Shown: positions 51,152 to 62,938 of the stretch, one piece after another
How positions within the stretch are numbered: position 1 is the stretch's first letter
Layout of the letters: the number at the start of each line of letters is the position of its first letter
Source of the DNA: Laburnicola sp. R22_1
Lineage: Eukaryota > Ascomycota > Dothideomycetes > Pleosporales > Didymosphaeriaceae
Assembly (NCBI GenBank): GCA_014281115.1
Contig: JACONQ010000003.1
Span: 868,001 to 932,000 of the forward strand
Reading direction: 5' to 3'
DNA length: 64,000 nucleotides
Position numbers and translations under genes: made by a program
The notes under the pieces: model-generated
Seen by the model: the letters and a program-made list of their open reading frames with translations, nothing else
The model's database searches: none
Told to the model about the DNA's origin: nothing

Positions 51152-52624
51152 ATGCCTTTTCCCTTCGTTCTACCTACGACCTCCAGCATTTCATTCACCG
51201 ACTACTTCAGCAGCAGCACCCACCCTTCTCTGCCGAACTATGCCACAACCGCACGGGGTGTGGTGCGCGACGCTTTGAAACGGTACAAACGCATCCCACC
51301 TTCGTCCCAAGCGTCCAATCTCACCACCATCTTCTCCGCGCTACAAGAATACATCCCATTCCTCTTCGCACTGGACGCGGGGCTGAGCGGCACCAGTTGT
51401 GCAGGAGAGGAAATTGATCTTGTACTTGTGAAGGAGCTAGAGGTGGAATGGCGCTCGACTTTAGGAGCCACGATTCCAGGTCGAGAGCCACCACGAACAA
51501 AGCTGAAGAGCCTCGAGAGCGAATTGTTCTTCACATTGTCTACGCTGGCATACGTACACAGCCTGCAGGCACGAGCGCAGCTTCATACGCTCTACAATGC
51601 GACTCTACCAACCCCCGAACAGCGCGCAGCTGCCATCACGACAGCAATGAAACATTTTCTAGACGCGAACGCTATATATACATATCTAGTGAACCGATCA
51701 CAGCAATGGCACACTCAGCCAGTAGCGTTAGACATTTCGAGCTCGGTACTCGGGGCGTTAGCGGAGCTCACGCTGGCTGAAGCGACACTCATCACGGTCC
51801 TGAAAGACGACCCTTATCCAGCGGCTGTTGTGGAGGATAGAAATAAGAACAGCAAGGACTGGATGTTCAAAAGCGTGGAGATACCCAAAGTGCGCGCGCA
51901 TTTGTTTGCTCGCCTCTGTCTAGCAGCAGCAGAGCATGCATCGAAAGCGCAGGCTATGTTGGGTCAAGCTTCGAAGGTAGACGAGAGCTTCACGAAATAC
52001 GTGGACGACTTCCGGCGAACAGCAAAGGGGAAGGCGTGTCGTTTCCTGGGTGTGGACGCAGAATTGGCTGGTAAGACTGGCGAAGGCATTGCATGGCTCA
52101 GGGGTGCTAGGAAAGAGTTGGGGTTTGCAGCCTTGAGTGCGGACGAAGAGAAAAAGGCATCGGGCTTCTCCAAGTTGAAGAAAGAATGGCTGGAGAAGAA
52201 AGAAGATCGCAAGGTGGAAAAGGGCGGGGCTTGGGGAACGGATGCCGGGAAATTTGAGGAAGGGAGAGTAGTCGACATGCTCCTAAAGAAATGGGAGAAG
52301 ATGAATGACACAGTACGTATTTTAGATGTTCCATTTGACAGGAATGCTAACCACCCGGAACAGATGGCTACCCAGATCATACCGCCATCCGAGCAACTCT
52401 TATCGTCCTTGCCTTCGGGGAGAGAGTACCATACGCCAAAGTCATATACAACCCCAACCTTAGAAGAAGACGTGATCATCCGTATGAGGGCTCCTCCAGA
52501 TCCCGGAGAGGCCTTCGAAGGAGAAGAGGAGGACAGTGCGGATGAAGAGGACCGTACTGCGGCGCCTGTTGGGGCATTCCCGGGAACAAGGACAGAGTAT
52601 TCTACCAACACAAGTTACTATTAA
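51152..52624 (+). CDS. palC: PalC, pH-response regulator with BRO1 domain
   Basis: Two exons, 51152-52312 and 52364-52624, 473 aa. PalC belongs to the PalH/PalF/PalC/PalA/PalB signalling chain that processes PacC at alkaline pH; it binds ESCRT-III protein Vps32 through its BRO1 domain at the plasma membrane. Seen here: MPFPFVLPTTSSISF, HPSLPNYATTARGVVRDAL and a BRO1 core through residue 300 (SELFFTLSTLAYVHSLQA, KAMKHFLDANAIYTYL-like helices, RAHLFARLCLAAAEHASKA), then EGIAWLRGARKELG and the C-terminal block LLSSLPSGREYHTPKSY. The 51-bp intron is a multiple of three with no stop, so unspliced RNA adds 17 residues. The acidic C terminus is normal for the family. Confidence 0.92.
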   Translation: MPFPFVLPTTSSISFTDYFSSSTHPSLPNYATTARGVVRDALKRYKRIPPSSQASNLTTIFSALQEYIPFLFALDAGLSGTSCAGEEIDLVLVKELEVEWRSTLGATIPGREPPRTKLKSLESELFFTLSTLAYVHSLQARAQLHTLYNATLPTPEQRAAAITTAMKHFLDANAIYTYLVNRSQQWHTQPVALDISSSVLGALAELTLAEATLITVLKDDPYPAAVVEDRNKNSKDWMFKSVEIPKVRAHLFARLCLAAAEHASKAQAMLGQASKVDESFTKYVDDFRRTAKGKACRFLGVDAELAGKTGEGIAWLRGARKELGFAALSADEEKKASGFSKLKKEWLEKKEDRKVEKGGAWGTDAGKFEEGRVVDMLLKKWEKMNDTVRILDVPFDRNANHPEQMATQIIPPSEQLLSSLPSGREYHTPKSYTTPTLEEDVIIRMRAPPDPGEAFEGEEEDSADEEDRTAAPVGAFPGTRTEYSTNTSYY

Positions 52625-53047
52625 TGCTCGAAGAGGGGTTCTCGAAGATTAGTATTGGGCAGTACCGGCATTGAGACACGTGAAGCATTAAGAGTTGTTA
52701 TTATCAGTAGCTCTGTTCCTTAGCCTTACTGCGGATCCGGTTGACAGCCTCGCGCCTCGTCCCCTAACGGGCCGAGCCGATGCTCGGCAACACATGGCCT
52801 AGTGAATTGGACCAACCGTGTCTCTCTACAACTGCCTGAGGAAGCTGCCGCGCCATCACACCTCGACACTTCACCCACAAAGGTGTAGAGCAGTTGACTG
52901 TCTTGCTTGGCGGCATCGAAGGCCGCATCCTGCCAACTTTGCGGGGTAGTCTAAGCATCTCCATCCGCAGCAATTGGTCACCTCGACGAGAGGCACCATG
53001 GCCACCAACCATGCACCATACCCACAGACCGATAAGACTAAGTCGTA
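52625..53047. other. Intergenic between PalC gene and pogo element 2
   Basis: No gene seen. The left TA duplication of the next element lies at 53046-53047. Confidence 0.4.
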
Positions 53048-53096
53048 CCCTGTCTCGGCAGTCAATGCGCACCGTCACTCAATGCGCAACCCCAAC
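53048..53096 (+). repeat. Left terminal inverted repeat of pogo element 2
   Basis: 49 bp starting CCCTGTCTCGG; exact inverse of 55123-55171. Confidence 0.95.
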
Positions 53097-53136
53097 ATGA
53101 CGCGCCCCAACTTTGACGCGCCCCAACTCCACCAAT

Positions 53137-54802
53137 ATGGACCCAATTAACGCCGCGATAGCAGCAATCGAAGCGCAAGAACCAGGAGAATTTTTATCAT
53201 ACAATAAAATCGCCAAAGAATTTGGTGTTGTACGCTCTACGTTGACGCGCAGGCACCAACGCGTCACGCAGGCGCGTACTATCACTGATGGTACACGTCG
53301 TCTACTCCATCCACAACAAGAAAAGGGGCTTCTACAATATATCACCTACCTTACTGAGCGTGGCCTTCCTCCTACACGGCATATGATACAAAATTTTGCT
53401 TCCTACATGGCAAAAGAGACGTCAGCATGTCCTGGGTTGATCGCTTTGTTAGGCGCAACCCCGACTCCTTGATCTCACGATGGACGACTGGGCTTGACAG
53501 CAATCGCCACAAGGCTGATTCAGAGGCAAAATACAGGCTCTACTTTGAGCTTCTACACAAGAAAATTACAGAGTATAGTGTAGAGCCTCAGCATACGTAC
53601 AATATGGACGAGAAAGGCTTCCTCCTTGGTATCACTGGCCGCTCAAAAGGATCTTCGATAGGCCTCTATATGAGAGTCGCCAAGTAAGGCAATCTATACA
53701 GGACGGCAGCCGTGAGTCGATCTCGCTCATCGCATGTATATGCGCCGACGGATCTACTGTTGATCCAGCGCTAATCTATCGATCTGACGCCGCGACTCTA
53801 CAATCAAGCTGGGTTGAAGAAATCAACGTCAATTCTCACAGAGTCTTTATCACCTCATCAACCTCTGGATGGTCAAACAATGAGATAGGGCTTCAATGGC
53901 TTAAACAGGTGTTTGATCGCTGTACAAAGGAGAAGGCTCGACGGCAGTGGCGACTCCTAGTCCTTGATGGGCATGGATCTCACGTTACTATGGATTTTAT
54001 CAACTACTGCGATCAGAATAAGATCCTCCTTGCGATATTTCCCCCTCATGTGACTCATACGCTGCAGCCTCTTGACGTCTGCGTATTTAAGTCTCTCTCA
54101 GCTGCCTACTCTGACGAGCTCTCCGGATACCTGTATAGGAGCCAAGGACTGTCAACAATCGCCAAAAGAGACTTCTTTACGCTATTCTGGAAGGCCTGGA
54201 CGACGTCAGTTACGCCGCAGTTGATTACCAAAGCTTTTGAGTGTACAGGTATCTCGCCGCCAGATCCAACGCCTATCCTCAAAAGGTTTAACAAAGAGAC
54301 TCTGCCAGAGCCAGAATCACCAGTGAGCTCTACCTCAGTACTTAGCGCATCAGATTGGCGTAAAATAGAGCGACTGTTACGCTCCACTGTGAAGGATATC
54401 GCGACTGAGGAGTCGCGTAAGCTGAGCCAGACGATACACTCAATCTCTGTACAAAAGCAGCTCTTAGAGCATGAAAATAAGGGTCTCCGAGAAGCTCTTG
54501 CAAACCAGAAACGGCGTCAAACAAAAGGCAAGACTCTGCCCTTAGAGCAACCTAAGGAGTGGCATGGAGGAGCAGTTTTCTGGTCACCTGCCCGCGTACA
54601 GAGGGCGCGTAACTCGCTCAGCCAGCAGGAGGCTGAAAAACAACAGTTACAACTCCAAAAAGCTCAGCAGCAAGAGATCCATATAGCTAATAAACAGCTT
54701 AAAGCTCGTTTACAGCAGGAGAAGCGCGTTGAGCGGGCAGCAGCCAGAGATGCGCGCGCCAAGGAGAAAGCTGATCAAGCTGCTAAGCGACGCCTCCGTT
54801 AA
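53137..54802 (+). pseudogene. Fot1/pogo transposase with two frameshifts
   Basis: Nearly complete coding region from ATG 53137. Domains in order: HTH (GEFLSYNKIAKEFGVVRSTL), CENP-B-like HTH (GLPPTRHMIQNFASYM, then MSWVDRFVRRNPD), catalytic core with YNMDEKGFLLGI, LVLDGHGSHV and HTLQPLDVCVF (DD35D, all acids kept), and a long Gln/Lys/Arg coiled coil. The frame changes twice: near 53415-53430, and at a short A run near 53645-53650, where the family pattern continues one frame over. The catalytic half downstream is then open to a TAA at 54800-54802. After that stop, recognisable tail sequence continues with further TAA and TAG codons, so the true C terminus was longer. It is probably inactive but less decayed than element 1. 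Confidence 0.9.
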
Positions 54803-55122
54803 CAGGCTCGCAAGACTCAACAACAACTTTAAAAACGTCTCAAAATTGCCAAAAAGGGAAGTTAGAAAGCTTCAAAAGCTACTTATACAGTTACAAAGAG
54901 GAAGAAATCTACGCCAGCACCTGTACGCGTTAATGCGGCGGCATCTGCGCCATCAACGCCATCATCGCGCTGTGGCCGTATAATCAGAACACCAAGCAGA
55001 TATCTATAATCTGACTAGCTAGCAATCATCTATAGCTCTATAAGAAGCCAACTCTAGAAAATCTCGCGATAAAAGCTTTTGTGTAGAGCTCTATAGCCTC
55101 ATATTGCTGGCTGAGCGATTAC

Positions 55123-55171
55123 GTTGGGGTTGCGCATTGAGTGACGGTGCGCATTGACTGCCGAGACAGGG
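55123..55171 (-). repeat. Right terminal inverted repeat of pogo element 2
   Basis: Starts GTTGGGGTTGCGCATTGAG and ends GAGACAGGG, then TA. Exact inverse of 53048-53096. Confidence 0.95.
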
Positions 55172-55173
55172 TA

Positions 55174-55422
55174 AAGGCGCAAGCAAAAGAGGCCAAGGCT
55201 GCTAAGCGAGCTAAAAAGCTACTCCAAAAGCAGCTCAAAAAGCAACTCAAAGGTAATATACAATTGTCTAAAAAGGATAATTAACAGAGCCTTAACCCTT
55301 GTACACTAAAAAAACAAGCTCTTAAGAGACCTAAGGCTACTATTGTTGATCAAGAGCCCACTAGAGAGAGGGTGCCCTTACCTGCCAGAGCCACGCGCAC
55401 CCATACTATACAGCTCCTATAG
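55174..55422 (+). pseudogene. C-terminal tail of a third pogo-type transposase (fragment)
   Basis: Starting right after the TA of element 2, one frame reads as the Lys/Ala/Gln-rich tail of a DDE_1 transposase (AQAKEAKAAKRAKKLLQKQL), broken by one TAA at about 55282, then KRPKATIVDQEPTRERVPLP to a TAG at 55420-55422. Such tails end many fungal pogo transposases. The rest of this third element is not visible on the left flank, so it was truncated or rearranged. Confidence 0.65.
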
Positions 55423-55802
55423 CGTTATTGCAAGTAATTTATTATTGCGCAATGGTTTTATATGCTCCTACGAGTGCTACTGCAAAAAATCTAGTAATTT
55501 TACTATATATTTGGCGTTGTATAGGTTTTAGAGTATTGCCCTTAGTGGCGGCAAAAACGTGTATTTAGTAGGTCCGTGCATTTGGTAGTAAAATATAGTA
55601 GGGCCCTAAAAGGCCAACACAACCTTAAAACACCTTATCTAGTCTAGGTTCCCTAATTTTTTAATAGAGTAGGCATATTCTTCTATTCTATAGGGCGTGT
55701 TATACTTAACTTAGTATCTTAGTATTTCGCTAACCTGTTAACTATTAGAATATTAACATACACTAATAGATTTTTTATATTTAATAGCCGCAGGTTCTAG
55801 AT

Positions 55803-55917
55803 TTTATAGCAATAGGACGTAGTATAAGATTTTATATTAATAGGGCGTAGTTTAAGATTTTATAATAATGGAGCGTAGTATAAGATTTTATTATAATAGG
55901 GCGTAGTATAAGATATA
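55803..55917 (+). repeat. 28-bp tandem repeat, 4 copies
   Basis: The core CGTAGT(A/T)TAAGAT begins at 55818, 55846, 55874 and 55902, exactly 28 bp apart each time. Between cores lies TTTATA-type AT sequence plus GGGC/GGAC/GAGC. Confidence 0.9.
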
Positions 55918-58008
55918 AGATAAAATTAGAAAATACTATAACACTTAATATAGCACGCTATAAAAGCTTCCTCACTTAATTATTAAACTACCTTAAACTA
56001 TCTATTTTTGCGAGCCTATTCTATAATATATTCTTCTAATATAATTATAGCTCTTTAGATCTACAAAATCTCACTATCTCTTAACATTAAAGTAATAGTC
56101 CTATTAACTTAGATTAGTTAAGCAGCCTATAAGCACTGCGCTTCCCTACTCTATCTAACTATTCTTAACTATAGCATCCGCCTATACTTATACACTAAGA
56201 TTCTTATAGCATCTTAGAATTCTATTTACTATACTAACCCTATTAAGTATAACCTTCTCTTTATTACCTACCTATTCTATAATATAGACACAACTAAAAT
56301 ATATAATAAATCACAAAGCTTTAAAGTTAAAGGCGCTAATACTATAGTCTTATATTTTACTAAGTATACTATAAGTAAGAAGAATAAGAAGTAGACATAA
56401 AACACAATCGCACTTTATACTACTACTAGTATTATTTAGTGTATTAGAAAGCTACTAGCGCTTATAAGGAGGGTACTTAAGGTTAAGTTTAGAGTAGAGA
56501 TAGAAGTTAAAGGTATTAAGAACGTCGTTAACGTGAAAGCAAAGATTAAGGAAAAGTATCTAAGGTTTAAGCTTAAGAAGCTCTTAGGCGATATAGTAGT
56601 AAAACAGGCAGTTAAGACACTAGCTAAAGCACTAGCGGCGATATGACCTAGAGCTTTATACTAGTCGCATTTAAAGAATTTAGAACAAGGAGTTAACAAG
56701 GCCTTTTTTAGTTTTTAATCTTACCTAGTAGTTATAGTAGGTTGGCGAAGGTGCGTAGAGAGTATAGGGTCCTAAGATTAGTCTTTATAGCTTTTTAAAT
56801 TAATACTTTGTATTAGTTATGCTTTTAAATAGGCTCTACTTCCTAGTCTAAAGAAAACTTATCTAGATAGCTCCTATAATTTAGCCCTATTGTTATCCTC
56901 TATCGCTCCTTTCTAGAAAGCTTAGGTCCCGCTTAATCTTATTTTTAAACTTTGTTTACTAAGTCTAGAAAGCTTTTAATAGCACTATATCTCTACTACT
57001 CTAGCTTACAAGGAAGTTATAGTAATTCTTAATAATCTACTATATTAGTATCTTAGTTATTATAGTGTTTTAATCTCTTAATACAATCTTATTTTTAGCT
57101 AGGGGGTTAGTAGATGCTATAGTTTTCTAAGCCTTTTTCTACTCTAAATTAGTAGTAACCTAAACTATAGGCTTAACTAATATACCTAAAGCTAGTAGAG
57201 GCTATTAGGATCTAAGATCTAGGAAGGGGCTAAGACCTAATTTGTATTATTATTAATACTCACTATTAGATAATAAGAGATAAGACTCCTTGCCCTTATT
57301 AAGACGCTCTTGCCTAAGAACTAACTCTAGTCGCTAGAACTAGCTACTCTGTTAGACTTAATAGAGGCATACTACTAGTTATAGGTAGTACTCTATCCTC
57401 TATTTTATTATTGCCTAAACTACTACTAGCTAGCCCTTTAGCCTTACTATTAACTTTAAATATTACGCTTAGTTTTTTATTAGCTATTGCGTCTAGTAGT
57501 TTAAGTTTAGTTATATTAGGTAGCTAAGCGTAGACTATAGCAGTGGTACTATTAGAAAGTGTAATCTCTAGTAGTGTGGTAGAATAAACTCCACTACACG
57601 GGTCACGTAGTAAGCCAGTGCCTAATTAGCTCTTAAGAATTTAATAGGCGGTTTCTTTTTTCTAGCACACATAACTTAATCTATCTTTCTACTAAGTCTT
57701 AATTAGGACTAAGTTCTCCCACAAAACTGGCGACTAACTCGTGACTTAAACCTCCAAAACCTTAATCTTAGGAAGGCCATCGCATTAGTACTCTAATATG
57801 GATAAGCAGTATTGCCTAAGAAAAAGACAAGATAAAACAATAGCGGCGCACAGCAGTGTGCGGAATAGCGTATACTAGAGATAGAAAGAAACCCTAAAAA
57901 AGACTTAGAGACAAAATTAGATGCAACTAAACACAGCGCTAACCTTAAAACAAAACTATAACCTAAGTTTTAATTAGCTACCACACTAGCCCTTATTAAA
58001 CCGCACTA

Positions 58009-58690
58009 CTAGGAATAAATAATAAATAATAAACACTAATAACTCTAGCATATACACAAATTAGGCATAGAGTATAGGCTCTAGGACTAGACTAGACTAG
58101 ACTAGCACTAGACTAGACTAAGACCTAGACTAGAAAATAACCAGAACTAGGCACTAAATAACTCTTAGAGTTAAAATATTAAGCCTCTAGAAATAAATAA
58201 TAAACACTAATAACTCTAGTATATACACAAATTAGGTATAGAGCGTGGGCTCTAGAACTAGACTAGACTAGACTAGTACTAGACTAGACTAAGATCCAGA
58301 CTAGAAAACAACTAGAACTAGGCACTAAACAACTCTTAGAGTTAGAATATTAAGCCTCTAGGAATAAATAATAAATACTAATAACCCTAGCATATGCATA
58401 AATTATACATAGAGCGTGGGCTCTAGGACTAGACTAGCACTAGACTAGACTAAGACTCAGACTAGAAAACAACTAGAACCAGGCACTAAGCGACTCTTAG
58501 AGTTAGAATATTAAGCCTCTAGGAACAAATAATAAAAAATCATAATCTTAGTATATATATAATATTATACGTAAAGTATAGGCCTAGGTATAAGAAGCAT
58601 AAAAATAAAATAAAAATAAAAGCCTAAATTAAAAAGCAGTTAGAACTAGGCGTCAAAAGATGCTTAGAGTCAAAATCACCCTACTAGGAC
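58009..58690 (+). repeat. Tandem array, about 4 units of 160-180 bp
   Basis: Units start ctag(g/a)aataaataat or close variants at 58009, 58187, 58358 and 58519. Each contains actctagcatatac-like sequence, a run of CTAGA pentamers (gactagactagacta) and a closing actcttagagtta block. Unit length falls from 178 to 171 to 161, with loss of CTAGA copies. The last unit is the most diverged. Confidence 0.88.
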
Positions 58691-61544
58691 TAGACAACTA
58701 AGCAATTATAAATAGATAAGAACTAAGAATAGACTAGGGCACCTAGACCTAGACTAAGGAAAGAACCAAAGCTAGACACCGCATTACCCTTAGAACCCGA
58801 AACTAAGGCGGAGTTAAAGAAAGCTAAGAGATAATAATAAGTATAAGTGCGTAGAGGCAGAAACAAAAGCAAAAAAAAAGAACTAAAACACTAACTCTAA
58901 CTACCTAAGAAACTAATCAGATAACTAGTAATAATAATATCCGCTACTAGAAGACTAAACAACTATTAGCAATCCTAATTAAAGAGCCTAGATTACAACG
59001 AGATGCGTAAGTTTCTTAATATCCTAGTACTTAGAAAGCGCAAAAACCTAAGCCTAAAATTTTCTTAGGCTATTAGTTTCGCAAAGATAATAAGCTTAAC
59101 TAATAAGAGTATCTATACACCCACTAGAGAGTCTCCGCCCCTTATAGAAAGCTCCTCGCAAAAATCTAAAGGGAAAGCACTAATACTACCTTAGCTAGCT
59201 AAAGACGCTAATGCCCTTATAGCGTAAATAGTAATAGCTCTATAATCCCTTACTAATAAAGCTACCTAGTAGAACCTAGTACAGAGCCTTATTACAGAAC
59301 CTAACCTATTCTTAGGCAAAAAGCTACACTTTATAGAAGATAATATAATCTAGTTTCTTTAAGACTATAAAAACGCGCGAACCACTACTAGTACTCTAAA
59401 AAAGACAAAGTTATTAGAGTTAAGGAATATTATAGCTAAGAGATTTAGAGTATACTTAACTTCTTAATGCCAAAATACTCTAAGGTAGAAGAAGAAGGGG
59501 CATAGCAGAAGCTATAAATAGCTATACGTAGGCATTAGCGAAGTTAAAATTAGGCCTAAACTAAAAAGATAAAGAAAATATTAAAGGCGTAGCTAGCGTA
59601 GTATTAAGTAATAATAAATCTTAACATCTATAATTTCCTAGACTAGTTTGTAATTAGGTTTAGAAAATGCCTAAGGGCAGGCATAATTATAGAAAGCCAG
59701 AAGGGTATACTCCTTATCTAAGGCCTAAGCAAGTAGCTAGCGGGCAATATCCTAATAAAGAATAACTAGTTAATAGAGAGACCTATAGAGCTTAACTTTA
59801 ACATAATAAAGAGATGGCTTTTAAGTAGAACTTAAATCTAGTTAAAAAAACACATACTAGATCTAATATATTAAATTTAAGCGCTAATACTATCTTAGAC
59901 TATTAAGCTGCAAGTACTACTAATACTATAGAGTGTTTTTTAATCCGCTAGACTTAATCTAAACTTTAATACGTAAGACTATAAGGAGCTCTAGGCGCGT
60001 AAGTAACCCTAGGCTTAACTATCTCTTAACACAAAGTAGACAAGCTAACTAAAAGGCTTAAGGCTATAAGGCTTTAGAACGTTCTAATTTAGAACTAGGA
60101 CCCTTAAGAAATAGAGATTTTGTTAGATTTAACTATCTGTTAGAAAATCACTATAAAGGTAGAGTAGGCTCTAAAGTAAATAGTACCACAATAGCCCTAG
60201 TACTACGCACTAACCTAGTCTTAGATCTATATAGCAGCGCCAATACAAGTTAATATACACATAGCCATAGTAGTAATAGACCTAATATAGTAAGAAGATA
60301 ACAATTTTAAAGAATGCTTTAGATATAAAAAGAACCACATTATCGCAAATAGAGAATGTAAGAAGAGAAATTTACTTAAGAATAATAAATAGGTATACTA
60401 TAACACAGAATCGCAAAGAGTCTAGTAGGGCCAACTAAATAACAATTAGAGTGAAATCTAATATATTGGCACTAGGAGTAAGTAAAACTAAATACTAATC
60501 CACCTAGTATAGAATAAGTAGCGAATAGACAAATTAATAAAGAAGGCCCTATACATATTTTAGAGTTAGGAAGCTGCAATAATAGTAATGACTTACTAGG
60601 TAGAATTAGTTATAGAAGCTAATAGCAGCCAGTTTATATTTAATAAGATAATAGTACTTAGCCTTCTCTCTAAAGAGAAATTTAAAGCGGCTTAAACGAA
60701 GTAAGCCATTCTAAACAAAGACACACTAGTAATAGTTTAATCCCTAAATCTACTATGTAAACTACAAGCCGCGAGCTTAAACGCCCTAATAACCTAACTA
60801 AGTCTTAGAAAATCGCTAAAGGTAGAGATAATCGTAAATATTAAAGTTTCTAAATAAGGCATCCCTACAGTTTATAGAAGAAAGGACAATAAAAAGAATA
60901 GAAGAAGAATAAAGCAGGTGTCTTTTCTAAAATAAGATTTCCTAATAGAAGGCATAGAAGATGTAGAGATGTGTGGGCCCAATAATATCTTAGGTCCAAC
61001 CCTAAGGAAGAAGATCTCTACGGCTAAAAAGAAAACAAAACTAGTTAATATCCTAGTAGGCAGTCCTAAAGACATGCTATTCTAAGTAATAAACGCTAAA
61101 GTTAGTCTAGCAGTCTAAGAAGTACTTAGCAATATGCTAGAAGTTAAAAAGGTAATATTTAAAAACGCTTTTAGCAAAGGGGACCTACTCTAGCTATAGA
61201 CACTAGCCGCCACTATAAAGAAAGTAACTAATAAAGACTTAGACACTAGGCACGCTAACTACACACCTATCTCTAAAATCTAAGTCTCTAAATAAATATT
61301 AGTTAAGCTTAAGAATAGAGTAATTGCTTGCTATAGGTCTTATAAACTAAATTTATCTTAAGCACCACTATAAGTAAACTAGATAGCTAGTATAGGCGTA
61401 TTAATTGCAAAGGCATAGTTTAGCAAAGTAACACTAACTATAACTACTACTAATAAAAAGAATCTTAAAAGAAAATTAGGGGTTAAATATATAAAAAGAG
61501 ACTGTCTCTAAGTAATATGCCAGATTAACAAGTATTAGATAAGT

Positions 61545-61610
61545 GCCTTACTTAATATAGGTGCGAAATTAAACACTATTCGCCTTAGCACTACTAAAGC
61601 TACAGGCCTC
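61545..61610 (+). pseudogene. Aspartic protease remnant of the Gypsy element
   Basis: ALLNIGAKLNTI occupies the place of the ALLDTGA-type retroviral protease motif, with Asn and Ile where Asp and Thr are expected. Both codons differ from the expected ones by transitions, as RIP gives. It lies 1.4 kb before the reverse transcriptase, the correct Gypsy order. Confidence 0.5.
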
Positions 61611-62938
61611 TAGATTACATCTATGCCACCTTAATTATAAAGTGTAAAACTAATAACTATAAATAGTAATTATAAGAATTTTTAAGGTGTCGTATTCTAA
61701 GCCCTAATTAGGGTGGACCAGGTTGTTATTATAACAACACTATTTATTATTAGGTCCTTATCTAGTGCTATTATTCTAGGAAACCTATTCTTAGCGGACG
61801 TAAAGGCAAAATTCTCCTATAAGAATAATAGCAAGACCTACTGCAAGCTATAGAACAACAAAAAGCTCTACTCTACGCGATTTGTGGCTACTTACACTAA
61901 CCTATTTAATCCAAGAGGCGCAATTATTACTAAGGCAATAGAAAACTTTAAGGAAACGTAGTAGCCAGGGCCAGCATTCCTAAGCACCTAGAATATCTAG
62001 AACTTAGCGCCAATATAGTCTTAGAGCAGTGGCTTCGCTATAAGTTAATATTAATAACAAGTAAGGCTAATATTAAGCTTAAGTAGAAATTAGGGCTAAG
62101 AGCCTAGAAGCAGGCGCTAAATTAGGCAGTGCTAACTTACAAAGAGGAAATTGCAAATAGAAATAAATAGCTCGCATAGAACGCTAATAAGGACTAGTTA
62201 GTAATATATTTAAATAAGGATTTTATTTACTACGCTAATTAAGATACAATTAGAAGACATATAGACAGTAGCATTATTATTTAAAACAGCTAAGGACTTC
62301 TAGTTATTAATTTACTAGGCTGCGACAAAGAAGTTAATAAGATTCTCTAGGCTCTAACTATATAGATAGAGTCTAAAAAGGCAATAAGGGTTAAGAGCAA
62401 TACGTTCTAGGCAGAATAAATAAAGATAATTAATAGAACTAGAATGGCTTTTAAAGTAAACACTATATATAAGACTAAGAATAAGAAGGTTAACCCTATG
62501 TATAACTTAGGCGTCAAGCCTCAAAATATTAAGGGCTAGTTAGACTAGAAGCAAGAGGCTATAAAAAAGCAAAAGAGGACTAACACTAGGCCTTAGCCAT
62601 TTAACAAATATCTCCTTAACTAGTAGGCGAAATTCCTAAGAGGCAATTAGTTAACACTAAAATAAATTGCGGAAATAAAGGTTGGCCTAGATCTCTTACC
62701 TTAGGAAAGAGACATATTACTAGAAGTCCTATACTAAAGGGAACTAGCCCTATCTTTTAAATTTACTAAGTTAGGACGAGTGCATCCTAATGTGGCTCCA
62801 CTAGTTAAGATTCACATAGTTAACTATATTGCTTAGGAGGAATTGCACTTTCTAGTTCCTTAAAAACTTAGGGATGTAGTTATTAATATAGTGTAGCAGA
62901 GGCTTAATTAGAGTATACTAGAGTATAGTAGGAGTCTA

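Larger units (their letters stand above)
53048..55171 (+). mobile_element. Fot1/pogo-family DNA transposon 2, 2124 bp, perfect 49-bp inverted repeats
   Basis: Inverted repeats at 53048-53096 and 55123-55171 match at every base and are flanked by TA (53046-53047 and 55172-55173). Each holds TCAATGCGCA twice, 17 bp apart. Inside the left repeat the DNA continues with two TGACGCGCCCCAACT units 16 bp apart. The sequence is unrelated to pogo element 1. The right flank is the tail of another transposase, so this is a nested insertion. Confidence 0.95.
55423..58700. other. AT-rich, RIP-like, gene-free block
   Basis: Composition changes abruptly from near-balanced to strongly AT-rich, with TpA-rich words (tata, ttag, ctaa) everywhere, and no open frame reaches 60 codons. 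It contains a 28-bp tandem array (55803-55917) and a larger array of 160-180 bp units (58009-58690). Remains of older repeats are likely, but I could not identify protein traces left of about 58.7 kb. Confidence 0.75.

Noticed and set aside
55803..58690. Tandem arrays considered as CRISPR-like
   Set aside because: Units are adjacent without unique spacers, and the DNA is eukaryotic.
60315..60359. CCHC zinc knuckle of Gypsy gag as a separate feature
   Set aside because: The Cys/His spacing does not fit C-x2-C-x4-H-x4-C; kept only as a weak hint in the element entry.
60872..61075. 67-codon minus-strand frame in the AT-rich block
   Set aside because: Phe/Leu-rich translation from AT-rich relic DNA, antisense to the Gypsy remnant.
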